The translations under genes were made by a program, and so were the position numbers. Shown one piece after another: positions 34,132-43,387 of a stretch of 64,000 nucleotides of DNA. The notes beneath the pieces are model-generated. The model saw nothing but the letters and a program-made list of their open reading frames with translations. It searched no databases and was not told the DNA's origin. Positions within the stretch are counted from its first letter, which is position 1. Each line of letters begins with the position of its first letter. The DNA is from Mucilaginibacter robiniae (GTDB lineage Bacteria; Bacteroidota; Bacteroidia; Sphingobacteriales; Sphingobacteriaceae): contig NZ_CP051682.1 in assembly GCF_012849215.1 (NCBI RefSeq), positions 4,588,001-4,652,000 on the forward strand, in the 5' to 3' direction.

Positions 34132-34638
34132 ATGGATTACGAAAAAGACATGAAAAAATTGGAAAATATCGACATGCTAAGAACGATGATTGACAAATCA
34201 AAAACAGGCATGCTCACCACGTTTACGGCTACTAATGGCTTTCATAGCCGCCCTATGGGTACTGCCCAGTTAGATGTAGATGGTAGTTTGTGGTTTTTTA
34301 CCAATGAGTTTTCTCCAAAAGTTGCAGAAATATCGCAGGATAACAAAGTGAACGTTACCTATACTAACAGTGGTGCTTCTACTTATATCAGCATAAATGG
34401 TATAGCCAGTGTAGTTGACAATCGTGTGAAAATGCAAGAACTGTGGGATCCTTACATACAAGCCTTTTTCCCAAATGGCTTGGAAGATCCAACTTTAACA
34501 TTGTTGAAAGTGGATGTGAGCGATGTTGAATATTGGGATAACAGTGCCGGTCCACTAGCGGTTGCCTTTAAATGGATACAGGCAAAAATAACCGGTAAAA
34601 AATACGAAGAAGGCGAACACAACAAAATGTCATTATAA
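34132..34638 (+). CDS. pyridoxamine-5'-phosphate-oxidase-fold protein
   Basis: 168 aa, general stress protein 26-like split-barrel flavin-binding protein. MIDKSKTGMLTTF, SRPMGTAQLDVDGSLWFFTNEFSPKV, VNVTYTNSGASTYISINGIASVVDN and KMQELWDPYIQAFFPNGLEDPTLTLL are cores of that family (key features: SRPM, WFFT, FFP-G--DP). It probably binds FMN or a deazaflavin; the physiological substrate is unknown. It is a separate unit, followed by its own terminator. Confidence 0.88.
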   Translation: MDYEKDMKKLENIDMLRTMIDKSKTGMLTTFTATNGFHSRPMGTAQLDVDGSLWFFTNEFSPKVAEISQDNKVNVTYTNSGASTYISINGIASVVDNRVKMQELWDPYIQAFFPNGLEDPTLTLLKVDVSDVEYWDNSAGPLAVAFKWIQAKITGKKYEEGEHNKMSL

Positions 34639-34641
34639 CAG

Positions 34642-34670
34642 AAAGGCAGATTTAACATTCTGCCTTTTTT
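34642..34670 (+). terminator. Rho-independent terminator
   Basis: AAAGGCAGA (34642-34650) pairs with TCTGCCTTT (34659-34667), ending in six T. The downstream kynU ATG lies only 14 bp beyond it. Confidence 0.9.
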
Positions 34671-34683
34671 GTATAATTGGCTG

Positions 34684-35967
34684 ATGAATTATCAGAATAA
34701 TATCGAGTTTGCTCAGCAATTAGATCAACAAGATAAACTAGCTAATTTCCGTGAGAAGTTCTTAATCCCAAAGCATCATCAGCAGGATGCTATTTATCTA
34801 TGTGGCAATTCTTTAGGCTTGCAACCTAAAGCTACGTATCAGTATATTCAAGAGCAATTAGCCGTTTGGCAGAACTTGGCCGTTGAAGGTTGGTTTCAAG
34901 GTTCTGACCCATGGTTGAACTATCATCAGCAGCTAAAAAAACCTTTAGCTGATATGATTGGTGCTAGGCCTGCCGAAGTTACGGTAATGAACTCCTTAAC
35001 CGTAAACCTGCATTTACTGCTGGTCAGCTTCTATCAACCTACAACAAAAAGATTCAAGATTTTGATGGAAGGTGGTGCTTTCCCGTCTGATCAATATGCT
35101 GTAGAGAGCCAGGTGAAGTTTCATGGCTACGCGCCACAAGATGCCATTATTGAAGTGTTTCCACGTGAGGGTGAAGAAACATTGAGAACAGAAGATATAT
35201 TAACTGCAATACAGGATAATGCTGATGAACTGGCTCTTGTATTGTTTAGCGGTATAAACTATTATACCGGGCAATTTTTTGATTTATCTAGCATTGCTAA
35301 AGCTGCTCATCAAGCTGGAGCCTATGTAGGCTTTGATTTGGCGCACGCTGCTGGTAATGTTCCTTTAGCTTTACATGATTGGGAAGTTGATTTTGCATGT
35401 TGGTGTTCTTACAAATACATGAATTCTGGTCCGGGAGGCATTAGCGGCATATTTGTACACGAAAAGCATTTCACTAATTCATCGCTTAATCGTCTTGCCG
35501 GATGGTGGGGTTATCGTAATGATACCCGGTTCAAAATGGCAGCTGGCTTTGAGCCTGAAACAGGTGCAGAAGGCTGGCAGGTAAGCACCAGTCCGATATT
35601 GTTAATGGCTGCACACAAAGTGGCATTGGATATTTTTAATGAAGCAGGAAGCATACTACCCTTACGCCAAAAAAGTATACAACTTACCGGCTACTTAAAG
35701 TTTTTGATTGATGAAATTAATCAAAAAGCAGGTAATGAGCTTTTTAAAGTTATCACCCCAGAAAATGAGCAGGAGCGAGGCTGCCAATTATCCATCATTT
35801 GCAAACAAAAGGGTAAAGAAATTTTCGATTACCTGTATAGCCAAGGCATTATAGGAGATTGGCGTGAACCTGATGTCATTAGGTTGAGTCCGGTGCCCTT
35901 GTATAACTCATTTACAGATGTTTTCCGGGCAGGGCAACATTTAGCCAAAGCTGTTGATCATTTTTAG
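34684..35967 (+). CDS. kynU: kynureninase
   Basis: PLP enzyme that cleaves kynurenine to anthranilate and alanine, in tryptophan breakdown or NAD synthesis. 427 aa from the ATG at 34684 (MNYQNNIEFA); a TTG 15 bp upstream lies within the preceding terminator. Visible: YLCGNSLGLQPK, EGWFQGSDPW, VMNSLTVNLHLLL, FDLAHAAGNVPL, the PLP-lysine in WCSYKYMNSGPGG and HEKHF. No tryptophan dioxygenase, formamidase or other kynurenine-pathway gene is adjacent. A gene for an HDAC-type amidohydrolase follows 21 bp later. Confidence 0.94.
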   Translation: MNYQNNIEFAQQLDQQDKLANFREKFLIPKHHQQDAIYLCGNSLGLQPKATYQYIQEQLAVWQNLAVEGWFQGSDPWLNYHQQLKKPLADMIGARPAEVTVMNSLTVNLHLLLVSFYQPTTKRFKILMEGGAFPSDQYAVESQVKFHGYAPQDAIIEVFPREGEETLRTEDILTAIQDNADELALVLFSGINYYTGQFFDLSSIAKAAHQAGAYVGFDLAHAAGNVPLALHDWEVDFACWCSYKYMNSGPGGISGIFVHEKHFTNSSLNRLAGWWGYRNDTRFKMAAGFEPETGAEGWQVSTSPILLMAAHKVALDIFNEAGSILPLRQKSIQLTGYLKFLIDEINQKAGNELFKVITPENEQERGCQLSIICKQKGKEIFDYLYSQGIIGDWREPDVIRLSPVPLYNSFTDVFRAGQHLAKAVDHF

Positions 35968-35988
35968 TTATAATAGGCCTGTAATGTT

Positions 35989-36891
35989 ATGTTAAAGATT
36001 GCGTTTGATCCTATCTATGCTCATCCTTTACCCGAAGGCCATCGCTTTCCAATGCTGAAGTATGAGTTAATACCAGCACAATTACTGCACGAAGGGGTAA
36101 TAACACCTGAAAATCTTTTTTCTCCTAAGGCACTAGATGAAGACACCATATTGTGGACACATGATAAAACCTATTGGGAGCAGTTACGAGATTTAACCTT
36201 ACCAGCCAAAGAGCAACGACGTATAGGTTTTCCGCTTAACGGGCAATTAGTAGAACGTGAAGTACGTATTGCTAAAGGAACTATTGATGGTTGTCATTTT
36301 GCTTTTGCTAACGGTATTGCCTTCAACGTGGCTGGTGGCACCCATCATGCAGGTACAAATTGGGGCGAAGGATTCTGTATGCTGAATGATCAAGCAATTG
36401 CTGCTAATTATTTACTAAATAATAATTTAGCTAAGTCTATATTAATTATTGATTTAGATGTGCATCAAGGTAATGGTACAGCGCAGATATTTGAGCATGA
36501 GCCTCGGGTATTTACTTTTTCTATGCACGGGGCAAACAACTTTCCCTATCGTAAAGAAAAATCTGATCTGGATATTGCTTTACAGGATAACGTTGCAGAT
36601 GAAGAATTTTTAACTATTGTAAGGGAAACAGTTCTTGAATTGATTAACCAACAGAAGCCTGATTTTATTTTTTATCTGTCGGGTGTTGATGTGCTGGCCT
36701 CGGATAAATTGGGCAAGCTGGCGTTAAGTAAAGAAGCCTGCCGTGAACGCGACTATTTGGTTTTAGCACAATTCAAGCAAGCTGGTATCCCAGTACAGGT
36801 AAGTATGGGCGGTGGCTACTCACCCCAAATTAAAGATATTGTGGATGCACATTGTAATACCTATAAAGTAGCTACCGAGCTATATTTCTAA
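35989..36891 (+). CDS. HDAC/AcuC-family deacetylase
   Basis: Zn-dependent deacetylase of the histone deacetylase superfamily, 300 aa. The catalytic His pair is GGTHHAG, and the Zn ligands are DLDVHQGNG (Asp, His) and GVDVLASD (Asp). GVITPENLF and SMGGGYSPQI are also seen. In bacteria such enzymes remove acyl groups from proteins, polyamines or small amides. It follows kynU by 21 bp, so it may act on an acylated kynurenine-pathway compound (N-formylkynurenine being an obvious test), but no direct evidence supports this. Overlaps the convergent MATE gene by 12 bp. Confidence 0.9.
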   Translation: MLKIAFDPIYAHPLPEGHRFPMLKYELIPAQLLHEGVITPENLFSPKALDEDTILWTHDKTYWEQLRDLTLPAKEQRRIGFPLNGQLVEREVRIAKGTIDGCHFAFANGIAFNVAGGTHHAGTNWGEGFCMLNDQAIAANYLLNNNLAKSILIIDLDVHQGNGTAQIFEHEPRVFTFSMHGANNFPYRKEKSDLDIALQDNVADEEFLTIVRETVLELINQQKPDFIFYLSGVDVLASDKLGKLALSKEACRERDYLVLAQFKQAGIPVQVSMGGGYSPQIKDIVDAHCNTYKVATELYF

Positions 36892-38253
36892 CCTTTTAGC
36901 TACATAAGCCTGAGCCTGTTTGGTTGTAGTAACCTGAAAGCGCAGGTAAAGTAAAATTGCAGCTACAGCTAAACCCGCTACTAATCCGTACCAAACCCAT
37001 TGTGCACCTAAGTGCAAATGTAAACCTAACAAATAACCTAAGGGTAATCCTACTATCCAGTAGGCCAAAAAGGTGATGATGGTAGGTACGTTTACATCGC
37101 CCATGCCCCGTAGTATACCTAATCCCATAACTTGGGCGCCATCAAACAACTGGAATACAGCGGCAATGATAAGTAGTTGAGAAGCTAATGTTATTACCTT
37201 AGGATCAGAAGTCACTATCCACGGGAGCCAACTATTACCTACTACAAATACCAACGCCATAATGAACATGAATGCCAGTACAATATGGTACCCTGCAATA
37301 GCTGATGATTTTAGCTGCAGATAATTTTTAGCTCCAAAATAGTTACCTGTTTTTATGGCAGCAGCAGCAGATAAACCACTGGCCATCATGTAGGTTAATG
37401 AAGCTAGGTTGATAGCTACTTGGTGCGCCGCTTGCTGTATTGGGCTAATTATGCCTGTCATGATAGCTGCTGCACTAAAAGCACTTACTTCAAAGGCATA
37501 CTGCATTGATACAGGTGCACCAATGCGGATTAGCTGCATGCATTGTAAACGATTGATGTAGGTGATAGAAAACTGGTCCAAATATTTTTTGAAGTGAACA
37601 GACCGGAACACATAAATACCCATTACAATAGCCATAATGGTACGATCAATCAAAGTGCTGTAACCTACACCACTTATTCCCATAGGTTTAGTACCAAACA
37701 AGCCTTTTACAAAGATGATTCCCAGGCAGATGTTAAGAACGTTACCCCAAATAGAAATCATCATGGCCTGTTTGGTAAATCCCAAGCCTTCTGCAAACTG
37801 CTTAAAAGTGTTAAAAATAAGCATGGGTATGATAGAGGCGGAGAGCAGTAGCATAAATGGTTTGGCTTGCTGTAAAACTGCTGGAGATTGATCCAGATGT
37901 GCTAGCAGCCATCCGCCACCAAAGTAAAGCAATAAGAATAGTAAGATGCTAGTTAGCAGATTAATGCAAATACTATTCGACAGCAACTTGCCGCATGCTG
38001 CATAGTTATGCATGCCATTTTGCTGGGCAATAAGCGGAGTAATACCGTATGACATGCCCAAGCCAATCACCATAGCCAGTAAAAAAATGCTGTTTACTAA
38101 TGATACCGCAGCAAGCGATATTGTACCGGCAAAATGCCCCACAATAACACTATCAGATAATTGTACCAGCGTATGCCCCAGCTGTGAGATAACTACCGGA
38201 ATAGCTAATTTTAGATTATCACGGTAATGAGTTTTGTATTTATGAAAAGGCAT
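36880..38253 (-). CDS. MATE-family efflux transporter
   Basis: 457 aa, about 12 membrane helices in two similar halves, as in Na+/H+-driven multidrug and toxin exporters. Typical features: AIPVVISQLGHTLVQLSDSV at the start, GYSTLIDRTI, and the later GLGILRGMGDVNVPTI. It resembles NorM more than the flippase branch. The substrate is unknown. A TATCTTTG box lies 22 nt upstream. Its end overlaps the deacetylase gene by 12 bp tail to tail. Confidence 0.93.
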   Translation of the reverse strand: MPFHKYKTHYRDNLKLAIPVVISQLGHTLVQLSDSVIVGHFAGTISLAAVSLVNSIFLLAMVIGLGMSYGITPLIAQQNGMHNYAACGKLLSNSICINLLTSILLFLLLYFGGGWLLAHLDQSPAVLQQAKPFMLLLSASIIPMLIFNTFKQFAEGLGFTKQAMMISIWGNVLNICLGIIFVKGLFGTKPMGISGVGYSTLIDRTIMAIVMGIYVFRSVHFKKYLDQFSITYINRLQCMQLIRIGAPVSMQYAFEVSAFSAAAIMTGIISPIQQAAHQVAINLASLTYMMASGLSAAAAIKTGNYFGAKNYLQLKSSAIAGYHIVLAFMFIMALVFVVGNSWLPWIVTSDPKVITLASQLLIIAAVFQLFDGAQVMGLGILRGMGDVNVPTIITFLAYWIVGLPLGYLLGLHLHLGAQWVWYGLVAGLAVAAILLYLRFQVTTTKQAQAYVAKRLEI

Positions 38254-38275
38254 ACTGCTTATTTATAAAGGGCAG

Positions 38276-38283
38276 CAAAGATA
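38276..38283 (-). promoter_or_regulatory. candidate -7 box for the MATE gene
   Basis: TATCTTTG on the minus strand, 22 nt before the ATG, matching TAnnTTTG. No convincing -33 element. Confidence 0.4.
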
Positions 38284-38309
38284 CTGCTTTAAGCGGAATA
38301 CCTTAATCA

Positions 38310-38933
38310 TTAACTTGCGGTGTAAAACTCTTCCTTTTCAGTAGTATGTACCCGTACAACGCCTGATAAAACTAAATTAACCAAGATACGCTGTGCACGC
38401 CTGCGGCTTAAATTCAGCAGATCACAGTATTCTTTTACCGTAATACGTTCGTGTTTATCCAGATACTCCAATAAAGCTTTTTCTTTAGAGGAATACTCTA
38501 TTAATACACCTTCTTTATTGTCGGAACGTTTTAATACATCTACCACAATTTTGCTGGCCAGTACACTTTTATCTTTTATTCGGATGTACACCCACCATTT
38601 ACCATCATCGCCCAAAGCGTAGTGAGGTTTTGTGTCGCTCTCTTCAATCTCTGCAATCAGCACTACTTTGTCATCAATGTATATCTCCTCAAAAGCCGGT
38701 TCTAAAGCAGGACGGGCATAAAAATGTGCCGCCTTGGTAATCATATAACGCTCTTCATCTTCTGATTTTACGCCTTTAATAGAGCCGTCATCAGCCACGC
38801 CAATTAATAGGCGCCCTCCTTTATTGTTGGCGAAGGACACCATTGTTTTGGCTATCTTCTCGCAACTGGTTATCGTTTTTTTAAAATCCTGCGATACACC
38901 TTCCCCCTCTAAAATCATTCGTCTGATATTCAT
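38310..38933 (-). CDS. AlbA_2 / winged-helix DNA-binding protein
   Basis: 207 aa. Residues 1-130 are an AlbA_2 (Schlafen-type) domain: DFKKTITSCEKIAKTMVSFANNKGGRLLIGVADDGSIKGV is the core (key features: SFANN-GG-LLIGV-D-G), followed by KVVLIAEIEES. Residues about 145-207 form a winged helix (KALLEYLDKHERITVKEY, LNLSRRRAQRILVNLVLSG). Such two-domain proteins are taken as transcriptional regulators in many genomes, but their targets are unknown. It starts 4 bp after the GNAT gene, so they are one unit. Confidence 0.85.
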   Translation of the reverse strand: MNIRRMILEGEGVSQDFKKTITSCEKIAKTMVSFANNKGGRLLIGVADDGSIKGVKSEDEERYMITKAAHFYARPALEPAFEEIYIDDKVVLIAEIEESDTKPHYALGDDGKWWVYIRIKDKSVLASKIVVDVLKRSDNKEGVLIEYSSKEKALLEYLDKHERITVKEYCDLLNLSRRRAQRILVNLVLSGVVRVHTTEKEEFYTAS

Positions 38934-38937
38934 TCTC

Positions 38938-39402
38938 TTATAAATCAGTAATAACCGGGTAAGGAGTAAAAATTTCCATCCACCTATCAGTATTGTTCAA
39001 CGGGTTAAAACCCATTTGCTGATACAGGCCATGTGCATCGGCAGTAGCCAACGTCCATCTTCTTAAACCGTCAAATTCCGGATAATTTAATATTGTTTGT
39101 ATTAACCATTTGGATAAACCTATACCGCGGTAAGCTTGAAGTACAAATACATCACAAATGTAGGCGAATGTAGCTTTGTCGGTTATTACTCTCGCAAAAC
39201 CAACCTGTTCCTGATTTTTATAGATTCCGAAACATACCGAACCTGCTATTGCTTTGTGTAGGCGTTCGGCAGTTAACCCCTTTGCCCAATAGGATTCCTT
39301 TGTCAAAAAACTATAAACTACATCAAAATTCAGCAAGCTGTTATCTGTTGATATGGTAAAACCTTTATTCAGGAAAGTATTATAATTAACAAATGTTTGC
39401 AT
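38938..39402 (-). CDS. GNAT N-acetyltransferase
   Basis: 154 aa GNAT protein. The acetyl-CoA loop is VLQAYRGIGLSKWLI (R-G-x-G/I-L-S), preceded by AYICDVFV and followed by WTLATADAHGLYQQMGF. The N-terminal part is similar to GCN5-like acetyltransferases annotated in Sphingobacteriaceae, with VYSFLTKESYWAKGLT. Substrate unknown. First gene of a two-gene unit with the AlbA_2 regulator; the regulator may control or sense its product. Confidence 0.88.
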   Translation of the reverse strand: MQTFVNYNTFLNKGFTISTDNSLLNFDVVYSFLTKESYWAKGLTAERLHKAIAGSVCFGIYKNQEQVGFARVITDKATFAYICDVFVLQAYRGIGLSKWLIQTILNYPEFDGLRRWTLATADAHGLYQQMGFNPLNNTDRWMEIFTPYPVITDL

Positions 39403-39710
39403 GTTGCTGTTTGTTTAATAAAGTGACGAATTTAAAATTCCTTTACAACAGCTACGTTATGCATTGCTATTATATTGACTATTAACGTTAGATACGATTA
39501 ATACGGTTAGATAATCGTTCCATATTAAAGTAATTATTTCAAGCTTTTGAAAGTAAATAAAAAAGCCAAGAAAGCTCTATAAAGGCATGTTACTCAGGTT
39601 TGAATTGATTGTAATGGTTTAATTTAATCGGTAGTTAAAATATTATCAGAACAATTGATTGAGGTTGATGTTATTTAATGAGACAACAAACAATTAATTA
39701 TCAACAATTT
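39403..39710. other. intergenic region, no gene seen
   Basis: AT-rich 308-bp spacer between divergent genes. It contains two GTTAGATA copies about 18 bp apart near 39486 and 39504 and nothing else I would call. An in-frame ATG at 39678 upstream of the lipoprotein start would add 11 residues before the signal and is not preferred. Confidence 0.4.
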
Positions 39711-39923
39711 ATGAAAAAGAACTTTTTAGGTTTAGCCTTTGCCGTTGCAATACTAGCCTCTATAACCACCAGTTGCAGTTCTGAACGTGCTGCCAGCGGA
39801 TCGTCAGACAGCACCAGTATGATGAGTGATTCATCAGGAACAACGTCGAGACCAGTAACTACAGACTCTGCAGGTCGGGATACGGCAAGAAGAGATACTT
39901 CAAGAACGAATCCACCACAATAA
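39711..39923 (+). CDS. small lipoprotein, unknown function
   Basis: 70 aa from the ATG at 39711: MKKNFLGLAFAVAILASITTSCSS, a lipoprotein signal with Cys22. The mature part is very low complexity: Ser, Thr, Asp and Arg, such as SSDSTSMMSDSSGTTSRP and GRDTARRDTSRTNPPQ. It is expected to be disordered and anchored by its lipid. Many Bacteroidota carry such short Ser/Asp-rich lipoproteins of unknown use. It is a lone gene with a strong terminator. Confidence 0.7.
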   Translation: MKKNFLGLAFAVAILASITTSCSSERAASGSSDSTSMMSDSSGTTSRPVTTDSAGRDTARRDTSRTNPPQ

Positions 39924-39924
39924 T

Positions 39925-39956
39925 AAAAAAGGCTTACCTAGGTAAGCCTTTTTTTA
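39925..39956. terminator. bidirectional palindromic terminator
   Basis: GGCTTACCTAGGTAAGCC is a perfect 18-base palindrome (39931-39948), with an A-run on its left and a T-run on its right. It serves the lipoprotein gene and the end of the convergent GT39 gene, whose stop lies within the T-run. Confidence 0.85.
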
Positions 39957-41549
39957 TAGGTGCTTTAGCATATAATTGGTATGTTTCTCAAAAATATCGT
40001 CGCCCTTAAAGTATATAACCAGTGGCAAATCTTTCAGATCTTCAAGATGGTCACTATGGGTTACTACTTGGCTTTCGGGGTGCATCTGCAAGTAAGTACG
40101 TAAGCTATCCACATTCTCAAATCTTTTTACCGGTTGTTTCAATTGAAAATTATATGCCGGATTATAAAGTCGATAAGATACTAAAGGCTCATGAACAGGG
40201 TAAGTATTTAATCCGGTTGTTACCGGATTAAGGGTATAAACTTGACTGTAGGTATATAAATGAAGTATCCAGCCCGTAATCATAAACGAGAATAAAGCAA
40301 AATAGATACTGAACCTGTTTTTGTATAACGTGTTGCTATATTGGTAATATAAAGCTATAGCAATGCCAGTGGGCAACAATAAATAGGGTAGCCATGTATA
40401 ACTTAACGGTTTTAAGCTGCTTTGCTGGGGTATAATGATGTATAGCACTATAGGTATAGCACAACCAATTACTAGCAAAGCAATAATATATGGTTTGATG
40501 GTAGTATTATTGCGTAGTACCTGATCTATATAGTTAGCCAACAAGATGCTTAGCAACGGATAGCATGGCATAGCATAGTTTGGGAGTTTAGTGCTGCAAA
40601 AGCTAAAGAAAACAACAATCACTATAACGCCAACTGCAACAAACCGGATAAAACTATTAATAAGCGCTTTTTTATAAGTATGTACAGTTGTTTGATAAAT
40701 AAAAACAGAAGATGGTAGCAGTCCTACAATTATATACAAAGTAGTTAACAAAAAGAAACCGCCATGCTTTTCTTTCGGACTAATGTAACGGTGGTAGTTA
40801 TGTTTAAGTAAAAATTCGCTGGTCCATAAGCCATGGGTTTGCCGATCAACGAGATAATACCATGGCAAGCTGATTGATATTAAAATCATTATACCATACC
40901 ACGGTTTGAATTGAACTATAGTAGCCCAGGTAAGCTGTTTTTGTAAAAGCAGAAATGTAGTAATTGTTATTACCGGTAATAACAAGGCAACAGGCCCTTT
41001 AGCCAACAAGCCAAAACCTATACATACATAAAAGTAGAATGCATACTTAAACTGTGTAAATGATGAGTTATAAAACAAGTAGATGCTATAAAGCGCTAGT
41101 ATTATCAACAAAATTAAATATGGATCCGGAACGGCCATGCGCATTTCTAAACCAAAATGCCATGAACTGAGCAGTATGAACCCACTTAAAAGCCCAACTT
41201 GTTTGTTAATGTGTTTAGCCGCAAACAAATAAGTAGCAACAACAATCAGTAAGCCGCAAACAGCCGAAAAAAAGCGAGCCGCAAAAGCATTAACACCAAA
41301 AACTACATAAGCCGCCGTCATGAAGAAGTAATGCAATGGTGGCTTATCGGTACGTAAGGTTTGATTGAAAGTAGGTACTATCCAATTATGGTTCAGCAGC
41401 ATTTCGCGGGCACATTGCGCATTTTTAGCTTCATCCAAAATGTATATAGGTGCCTTACCTAAATGAACAAAAAAGGTTATGACACTCAGGCAAACGATAA
41501 ACAGCAACCGCTTGTCTGCAATTTTTAGTTTAGGTTTATAGGTGAGCAT
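39954..41549 (-). CDS. GT39-family membrane glycosyltransferase
   Basis: ArnT/PMT-like transferase, 531 aa, about 12 membrane helices. The first outer loop has the acidic pair in YILDEAKNAQCAREML, and NQTLRTDKPPLHYFFM follows, as in this family. It uses polyprenyl-phosphate sugars at the periplasmic face. It follows a GT2 gene by 19 bp; the pair mirrors ArnC-ArnT or GtrB-type modules in which the GT2 makes the polyprenyl-P-sugar and the GT39 transfers it to lipid A, glycans or protein. The acceptor cannot be told. Confidence 0.88.
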   Translation of the reverse strand: MLTYKPKLKIADKRLLFIVCLSVITFFVHLGKAPIYILDEAKNAQCAREMLLNHNWIVPTFNQTLRTDKPPLHYFFMTAAYVVFGVNAFAARFFSAVCGLLIVVATYLFAAKHINKQVGLLSGFILLSSWHFGLEMRMAVPDPYLILLIILALYSIYLFYNSSFTQFKYAFYFYVCIGFGLLAKGPVALLLPVITITTFLLLQKQLTWATIVQFKPWYGIMILISISLPWYYLVDRQTHGLWTSEFLLKHNYHRYISPKEKHGGFFLLTTLYIIVGLLPSSVFIYQTTVHTYKKALINSFIRFVAVGVIVIVVFFSFCSTKLPNYAMPCYPLLSILLANYIDQVLRNNTTIKPYIIALLVIGCAIPIVLYIIIPQQSSLKPLSYTWLPYLLLPTGIAIALYYQYSNTLYKNRFSIYFALFSFMITGWILHLYTYSQVYTLNPVTTGLNTYPVHEPLVSYRLYNPAYNFQLKQPVKRFENVDSLRTYLQMHPESQVVTHSDHLEDLKDLPLVIYFKGDDIFEKHTNYMLKHL

Positions 41550-41568
41550 GGATAGTTTAGGAAGCCGA

Positions 41569-42534
41569 TTAGCTACCTACAGTGGCCGGTTTGATAACCT
41601 GTTTACCTATATATAACTTTCGTACCTGATATGTTTTTTTGTTCTGCGACTCGAAGTAAGTTCGAACGTTCACTTCGGCCAGAATACCTAAGGTAATCAG
41701 CTGTATGCCGCCCAATAAAAATATCAAACCTAAAATAAGCAGGGGTTTGCCACCAATATCATGACCTAATATTTTAAGTACCAGCAAGTAAGCATTGATA
41801 ATTACCCCCAGGAATAAAGAAATAAAACCGATGCTACCAAACAGGTGCATAGGCTTTTGTATGTATTTGCGAAAAAATACCATTAGTATCAAATCGCTAA
41901 TTACTTTGAAGGTACGGTTAATGCCGTATTTAGATTTGCCATGAATACGGGCATGGTGCGTTACATCAACCTGCGTAATACGTGCACCCTGTAGTTTAGC
42001 CAACACAGGTATAAAACGATGTAGTTCGCCGTATAAGCCTAAGTTTTCGGCTATTTCACGCCTGAATACTTTTAATGTACAACCGTAATCTTTAATATAA
42101 ACGCCAGTTAAACGGCGGATTAATGCATTGGCGATTTTGCTAGGTATTTTACGTAGAAACACACCATCCTGCCGGTTGGCACGATTACCAGCTACAACAT
42201 CCCAATCTTCATCCTTCAGCTTCTGCAGCATGGAAGGAATATCATTAGGATCGTTTTGCAAATCGCCATCCAGCAAGGCCACATACTCGCCTGTAGTGTA
42301 ATCAATACCGGCTGTCATGGCTGTGCTTTGGCCATAGTTTTTGCGTAACTCTACCAGCTTTATACGGTCGTCAGCATTGCGAACAATGTCCTGTTGAGTA
42401 CCATCGTCCGATCCATCATCTACAAATACAACTTCATAATCCAGATTGTACAATGCTTTTCTGATTTCGGCAATCAGAGGCTGAATGTTGTCTTTTTCGT
42501 TCAGTACGGTAATAACGACAGAAAGTTCGGGCAT
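41569..42534 (-). CDS. GT2 polyprenyl-phosphate glycosyltransferase
   Basis: DPM1/ArnC/GtrB-like transferase, 321 aa. The GT-A domain has VVITVLNEKDNIQPL, VDDGSDDGT, and the DxD-type LLDGDLQNDPNDIP. RHHARIHGKSKYGINR-like THHARIHGKSKYG precedes two C-terminal membrane helices (FGSIGFISLFLGVIINAYLLV and ILGLIFLLGGIQLITLGIL, given by key hydrophobic blocks). Makes a polyprenyl-linked sugar in the inner leaflet. Operon partner of the GT39 gene. Confidence 0.9.
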   Translation of the reverse strand: MPELSVVITVLNEKDNIQPLIAEIRKALYNLDYEVVFVDDGSDDGTQQDIVRNADDRIKLVELRKNYGQSTAMTAGIDYTTGEYVALLDGDLQNDPNDIPSMLQKLKDEDWDVVAGNRANRQDGVFLRKIPSKIANALIRRLTGVYIKDYGCTLKVFRREIAENLGLYGELHRFIPVLAKLQGARITQVDVTHHARIHGKSKYGINRTFKVISDLILMVFFRKYIQKPMHLFGSIGFISLFLGVIINAYLLVLKILGHDIGGKPLLILGLIFLLGGIQLITLGILAEVNVRTYFESQNKKTYQVRKLYIGKQVIKPATVGS

Positions 42535-42562
42535 AAGCTATGCAAGTTTGAATACCAGCGCA

Positions 42563-42570
42563 CAAAGATA
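42563..42570 (-). promoter_or_regulatory. candidate -7 box for the GT2-GT39 unit
   Basis: TATCTTTG on the minus strand, 28 nt before the GT2 ATG, close to the stop of the SDR gene upstream. It suggests that the glycosyltransferase pair has its own promoter. Confidence 0.4.
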
Positions 42571-42587
42571 GCTATTTTAAGCATTTG

Positions 42588-43382
42588 CTAAACTGCACTT
42601 TTTACCACACCACCATCAACACGTATAGCCGCGCCGTTGGTAGCCGATGAAAGCGGACTAGCCAGGTAAGCAACCATATTAGCAATTTCTTCTGGTTCAA
42701 TAAAACGCTGCAAAATAGAGGTAGGTCGCATGTGCTCAAAAAACTCTTTTTCCATAGCTTCTGTACTTTTACCTTTTTCTTGAGCCAGGCTTTCTATAAA
42801 GCCACCTACACCTTTTGAAAAAGTAGGTCCGGGTAGCACCGTATTTACAGTTACATTAGTATGTTTAGTTAATTCAGCTAAGCCACGCGCCACGGCTATT
42901 TGCGCTGTTTTAGTTACGCCATAGTGAATCATCTCTTCTGGTATTTGCAAAGCTGATTCGCTGGAAACGAAAATGATGCGGCCCAAATTCTTTTTTATCA
43001 TAGTATTAAAATAAGCTCTGGAAAGCCGAACGCCGCTTAATACATTTACTTCATAAAATTTCAACCAGTCATCATCAGTAATATCTGTAAACGCTTTAGG
43101 TTCAAATATGCCTACGTTGTTCACCAAAATATCTACCTCCGGTAACTGCTTGATTAATGAATTGATCTCATCTACTTTACTAAAATCAGCAGCTATGCCA
43201 TGAATCTCTGTATGGCTAGTTTCTTGTTTAAGCTTATTTACGGCATCTTGAACACGTTCGTTAGTACGTCCGTTCACATAAACAGTTACACCTTCATTAG
43301 CTAAGGCTTTGGCTATAGCATACCCAATACCAGCGGTTGAACCCGTAACTAAAGCTATTTTATTTTCGAGTTGTAAATCCAT
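42588..43382 (-). CDS. short-chain dehydrogenase
   Basis: 264 aa classical SDR: cofactor loop VTGSTAGIGYAIA, NNVG in LVNNVGIFEP, Ser in FVSSESALQI and the Tyr/Lys pair in YGVTKTAQIAV. The C-terminal AIRVDGGVVKSAV is normal for FabG-like SDRs. The YSG-type motif TVLPGPTFSKGVGGFIESLAQ (key: PGPTFS-G) recalls SDRs near sugar or lactone use. It begins 5 bp after the DUF4174 gene. Substrate unknown. Confidence 0.88.
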   Translation of the reverse strand: MDLQLENKIALVTGSTAGIGYAIAKALANEGVTVYVNGRTNERVQDAVNKLKQETSHTEIHGIAADFSKVDEINSLIKQLPEVDILVNNVGIFEPKAFTDITDDDWLKFYEVNVLSGVRLSRAYFNTMIKKNLGRIIFVSSESALQIPEEMIHYGVTKTAQIAVARGLAELTKHTNVTVNTVLPGPTFSKGVGGFIESLAQEKGKSTEAMEKEFFEHMRPTSILQRFIEPEEIANMVAYLASPLSSATNGAAIRVDGGVVKSAV

Positions 43383-43387
43383 GATTT

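Noticed and set aside
38310..39402. AlbA_2 (Schlafen-type) gene with GNAT as a toxin-antitoxin pair
   Set aside because: The gene order and overlap could suit it, but the GNAT lacks the short toxin form and the AlbA_2 protein has a regulator layout; an ordinary regulator-enzyme unit is simpler.
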